A stretch of DNA of 64,000 nt, taken from Ooceraea biroi. Its lineage: Eukaryota > Arthropoda > Insecta > Hymenoptera > Formicidae. Under the pieces are notes generated by a model. The model was given only the letters and a program-made list of their open reading frames with translations, did not search any database and was not told the DNA's origin. Below are positions 62,101 through 64,000 of this stretch, piece after piece. The stretch lies in the NCBI RefSeq assembly GCF_003672135.1, contig NC_039515.1:3658001-3722000 (forward strand). The letters are read 5' to 3'. A program made the position numbers and the translations under genes. Numbering within the stretch: the first letter of the stretch is position 1; each line of letters begins with the position of its first letter.

Positions 62101-63773
62101 TCCATCGATCGCACGGCGGTTGGCGATATTAGATTATTTAGAAAATACCGATCGATCGCCGGCGCTTCCGTAACAATGAAGATTCCGTTAAATACACAAG
62201 CTTGCACGTAATGTCACGTGATAATATTCCGCAATAACGCAAAGTACGATCTCTGGCAAGATTGAGAAATTCATCAGCCAAACAATTGAAGCAAAACACG
62301 AGAATTGCATGCGGATGATTACGCGAAAATACATTACGCACGTGCATCACGTTCCGATACGGGCGGAAGCTGATGGTAAACAGATCCCGCTTGCCAAGTC
62401 TCCCACAGCTAAATAATCGAGCTGGATTAACGTTAAACGTTACGGCTGTCGCAAGTGGCGAGCTCAGTTGAGCAGCCGCAGCAGAGAACTAAATTGAACG
62501 TCAAGGTACAATCGCGATTACGTGATTACTACGTGATTTTACTGCAAATTCCGGTTTCGAGATGTTGCATGACGACTCACGCGTTCATCAGCACGAGACA
62601 CGTTGCTTAGAATGATATCAGGCGGACACCGATTTTCCTGAATCCTCGCGACGGATTCGCGGAGAAAGGCTAAGCCGCTTTCACGGAACTCGCGAGAGAT
62701 CAATCAAGGATCGATCGCCACTCCGTTAATAATACACGGTTGATGCTACATAGTACCTATCTCTCGCATGGACGTATAACGAGGTACATACGTGAACCGT
62801 CACTCTCCTGGCCAGTATGCAAACCGATTTGATGTCAGTCAAGGCCGCGGTTAACCCTTGCCCACCCCTGTGAGTCCTGCACGGTTCTCTGCTTTTATGA
62901 CAAAAGAATTATTATTGTCGCGTGTAGATAAAATTATTGCGAAACACACGATAAACATCGCGCATATTATTCCCTTAACGGATCGTTTCTTCTTTTCTTT
63001 CTCTCTGTATTTTTTTAATGCATTGTTTCATTAGCGCGAAAAAGGTACAGGCACGTACGCGAAGTTTCATAGTTCATTATGTTATTAATCATAGAGCAGC
63101 GCGAACTACGAGACGATTAAACTTCATTTAAGATGAGACGAAGCGAGTCTCCGGCGAGGCTATCACTATTTTTAAAGACGGAACTTTCAAGTTCGCTTTT
63201 AAAGTTCCGCTGGATGTAATGGAGCTGTTTATGCAGAGCGAAGTTTGCTATAAAATTATCCTTTGCAAAATGAAACAGTATATTAGCAATAATAGTATAT
63301 CACCTATGTAAAACACATCAGTATATTTTTTATCATATTTTATTAATATATTTGATATCAATTTCATATTATGAACAAAATATTTATACTGCTGTTTGAC
63401 TAAAATCGAGACGAAAAATTAATGTAGTGTAAAAAGTGTAAAAAGTAAGATTTTTCTTGTATAAAGATTTTATTCATTGTGATTGCAAACATTTAACGAA
63501 ATTCCAAGTGAAGCTTTGATATCTCATCCAATCTAACTTTAATTAATTAACTCTATTGAGCTTAGTGAACGCGAGAAAATATTTCCGCTGAAAGCTTCAT
63601 TTAAGACATTGAGAAAGCTTTCTGCAAGATTAAAGGCGATCGGAACAATAATGTTGATAATAACAAACTTTAACAAAAGTCCATCGGAGTTTCTCTGCGC
63701 GTAAAATAAATTAGGTCTTCGAGAAAGTGGCTTCAATTACGATCATTGCTTCTTCCGCAAATGAGTCACACAT

Positions 63774-63824
63774 GTATATATATATATGTATATATATATC
63801 ATATATATAATATAATATAATCCC
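63774..63824. repeat. AT dinucleotide microsatellite
   Basis: Runs of TATATATA interrupted by G and C, then TATAATATAATATAAT, mark an ordinary imperfect microsatellite near the right edge. Confidence 0.9.
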
Positions 63825-64000
63825 CGGAGATAATTCGAAGATTCTCTCCAATTCATCTAAAAGAGCTAATCCCCTTCTCATCCGCGAGAATGACATTCCT
63901 TTTATGGCTAATTTATTATATTACTCATAAAGTAGCAATTAATTGCATTAATTAATATATAAAAACTTTTATTTATTAATAAAAAGTTTTATTAATAAAA

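Larger units (their letters stand above)
52237..64000. other. Distal upstream region, no supported gene
   Basis: Eleven kilobases of mixed-composition DNA show no exon chain, conserved motif or RNA gene. Open frames at 52797-53201 (minus), 56108-56347 and 60520-60927 (plus) show no recognised domain. The most structured part is a TATA-box-like site with a downstream hairpin at 52,881-53,149. An AT microsatellite lies near the right edge. Confidence 0.4.

Noticed and set aside
1..64000. CRISPR arrays, rRNA, complete tRNA genes, prophage or viral genes
   Set aside because: No regularly spaced repeats, tRNA cloverleafs or viral-type coding sequence were seen; the DNA is eukaryotic nuclear in character.

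Overview
The window looks like nuclear DNA of an insect, probably a hymenopteran such as an ant. The evidence is small coding exons with GT-AG introns of hundreds to about 11,000 bases, a mariner transposon, TTAA-flanked (piggyBac-type) short elements, AT-rich intergenic DNA with GC-rich exons, and no operon-like packing. The species assignment is inference; the eukaryotic gene structure is read directly. Almost none of the long open frames are genes. The real coding sequence is in short exons that I joined by splice sites and reading phase.

Region 1-4,526: a CpG-rich stretch at the left edge, a two-copy 117-base tandem repeat, then a compact two-exon plus-strand gene (1271-2315) encoding a 294-residue protein with the SML-x-DPWA-x-L motif of MPLKIP/TTDN1 proteins. 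Just downstream are a diverged foldback element (about 2441-2627) and a nearly intact mariner (3241-4526) with TA target duplications. Its transposase is broken by one visible in-frame stop.

Region 12,372-42,632: one minus-strand gene fills the middle of the window. Nine exons with matching phases (49, 142, 140, 98, 210, 120, 272, 117 and 226 coding bases) give a 457-residue type I membrane protein: signal peptide, one fibronectin type III domain, a proline-rich stalk, one transmembrane helix carrying WAGAIALFF, and a long low-complexity cytoplasmic tail ending DDYL. Order of parts and membrane segment resemble vertebrate FNDC4/FNDC5 (irisin precursor), but the cytoplasmic tail is far longer.

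The introns and 5' flank of this gene hold three TTAA-flanked elements. The striking one is a 2,055-base palindrome (31283-33337) with about 970-base arms that differ by one substitution and one single-base indel. It ends 50 bases before the acceptor of the transmembrane exon and lies in the transcribed unit, so the pre-mRNA would contain a near-perfect 970-bp hairpin. A 459-base element (39512-39970) is in intron 2, and a nested-hairpin element (51655-52236) lies upstream of the start codon.

Region 42,633-64,000: no coding exon could be supported. It may contain 5' UTR exons and regulatory DNA of the FNDC-like gene. I saw no complete tRNA or rRNA gene, no CRISPR array and no virus-derived gene.
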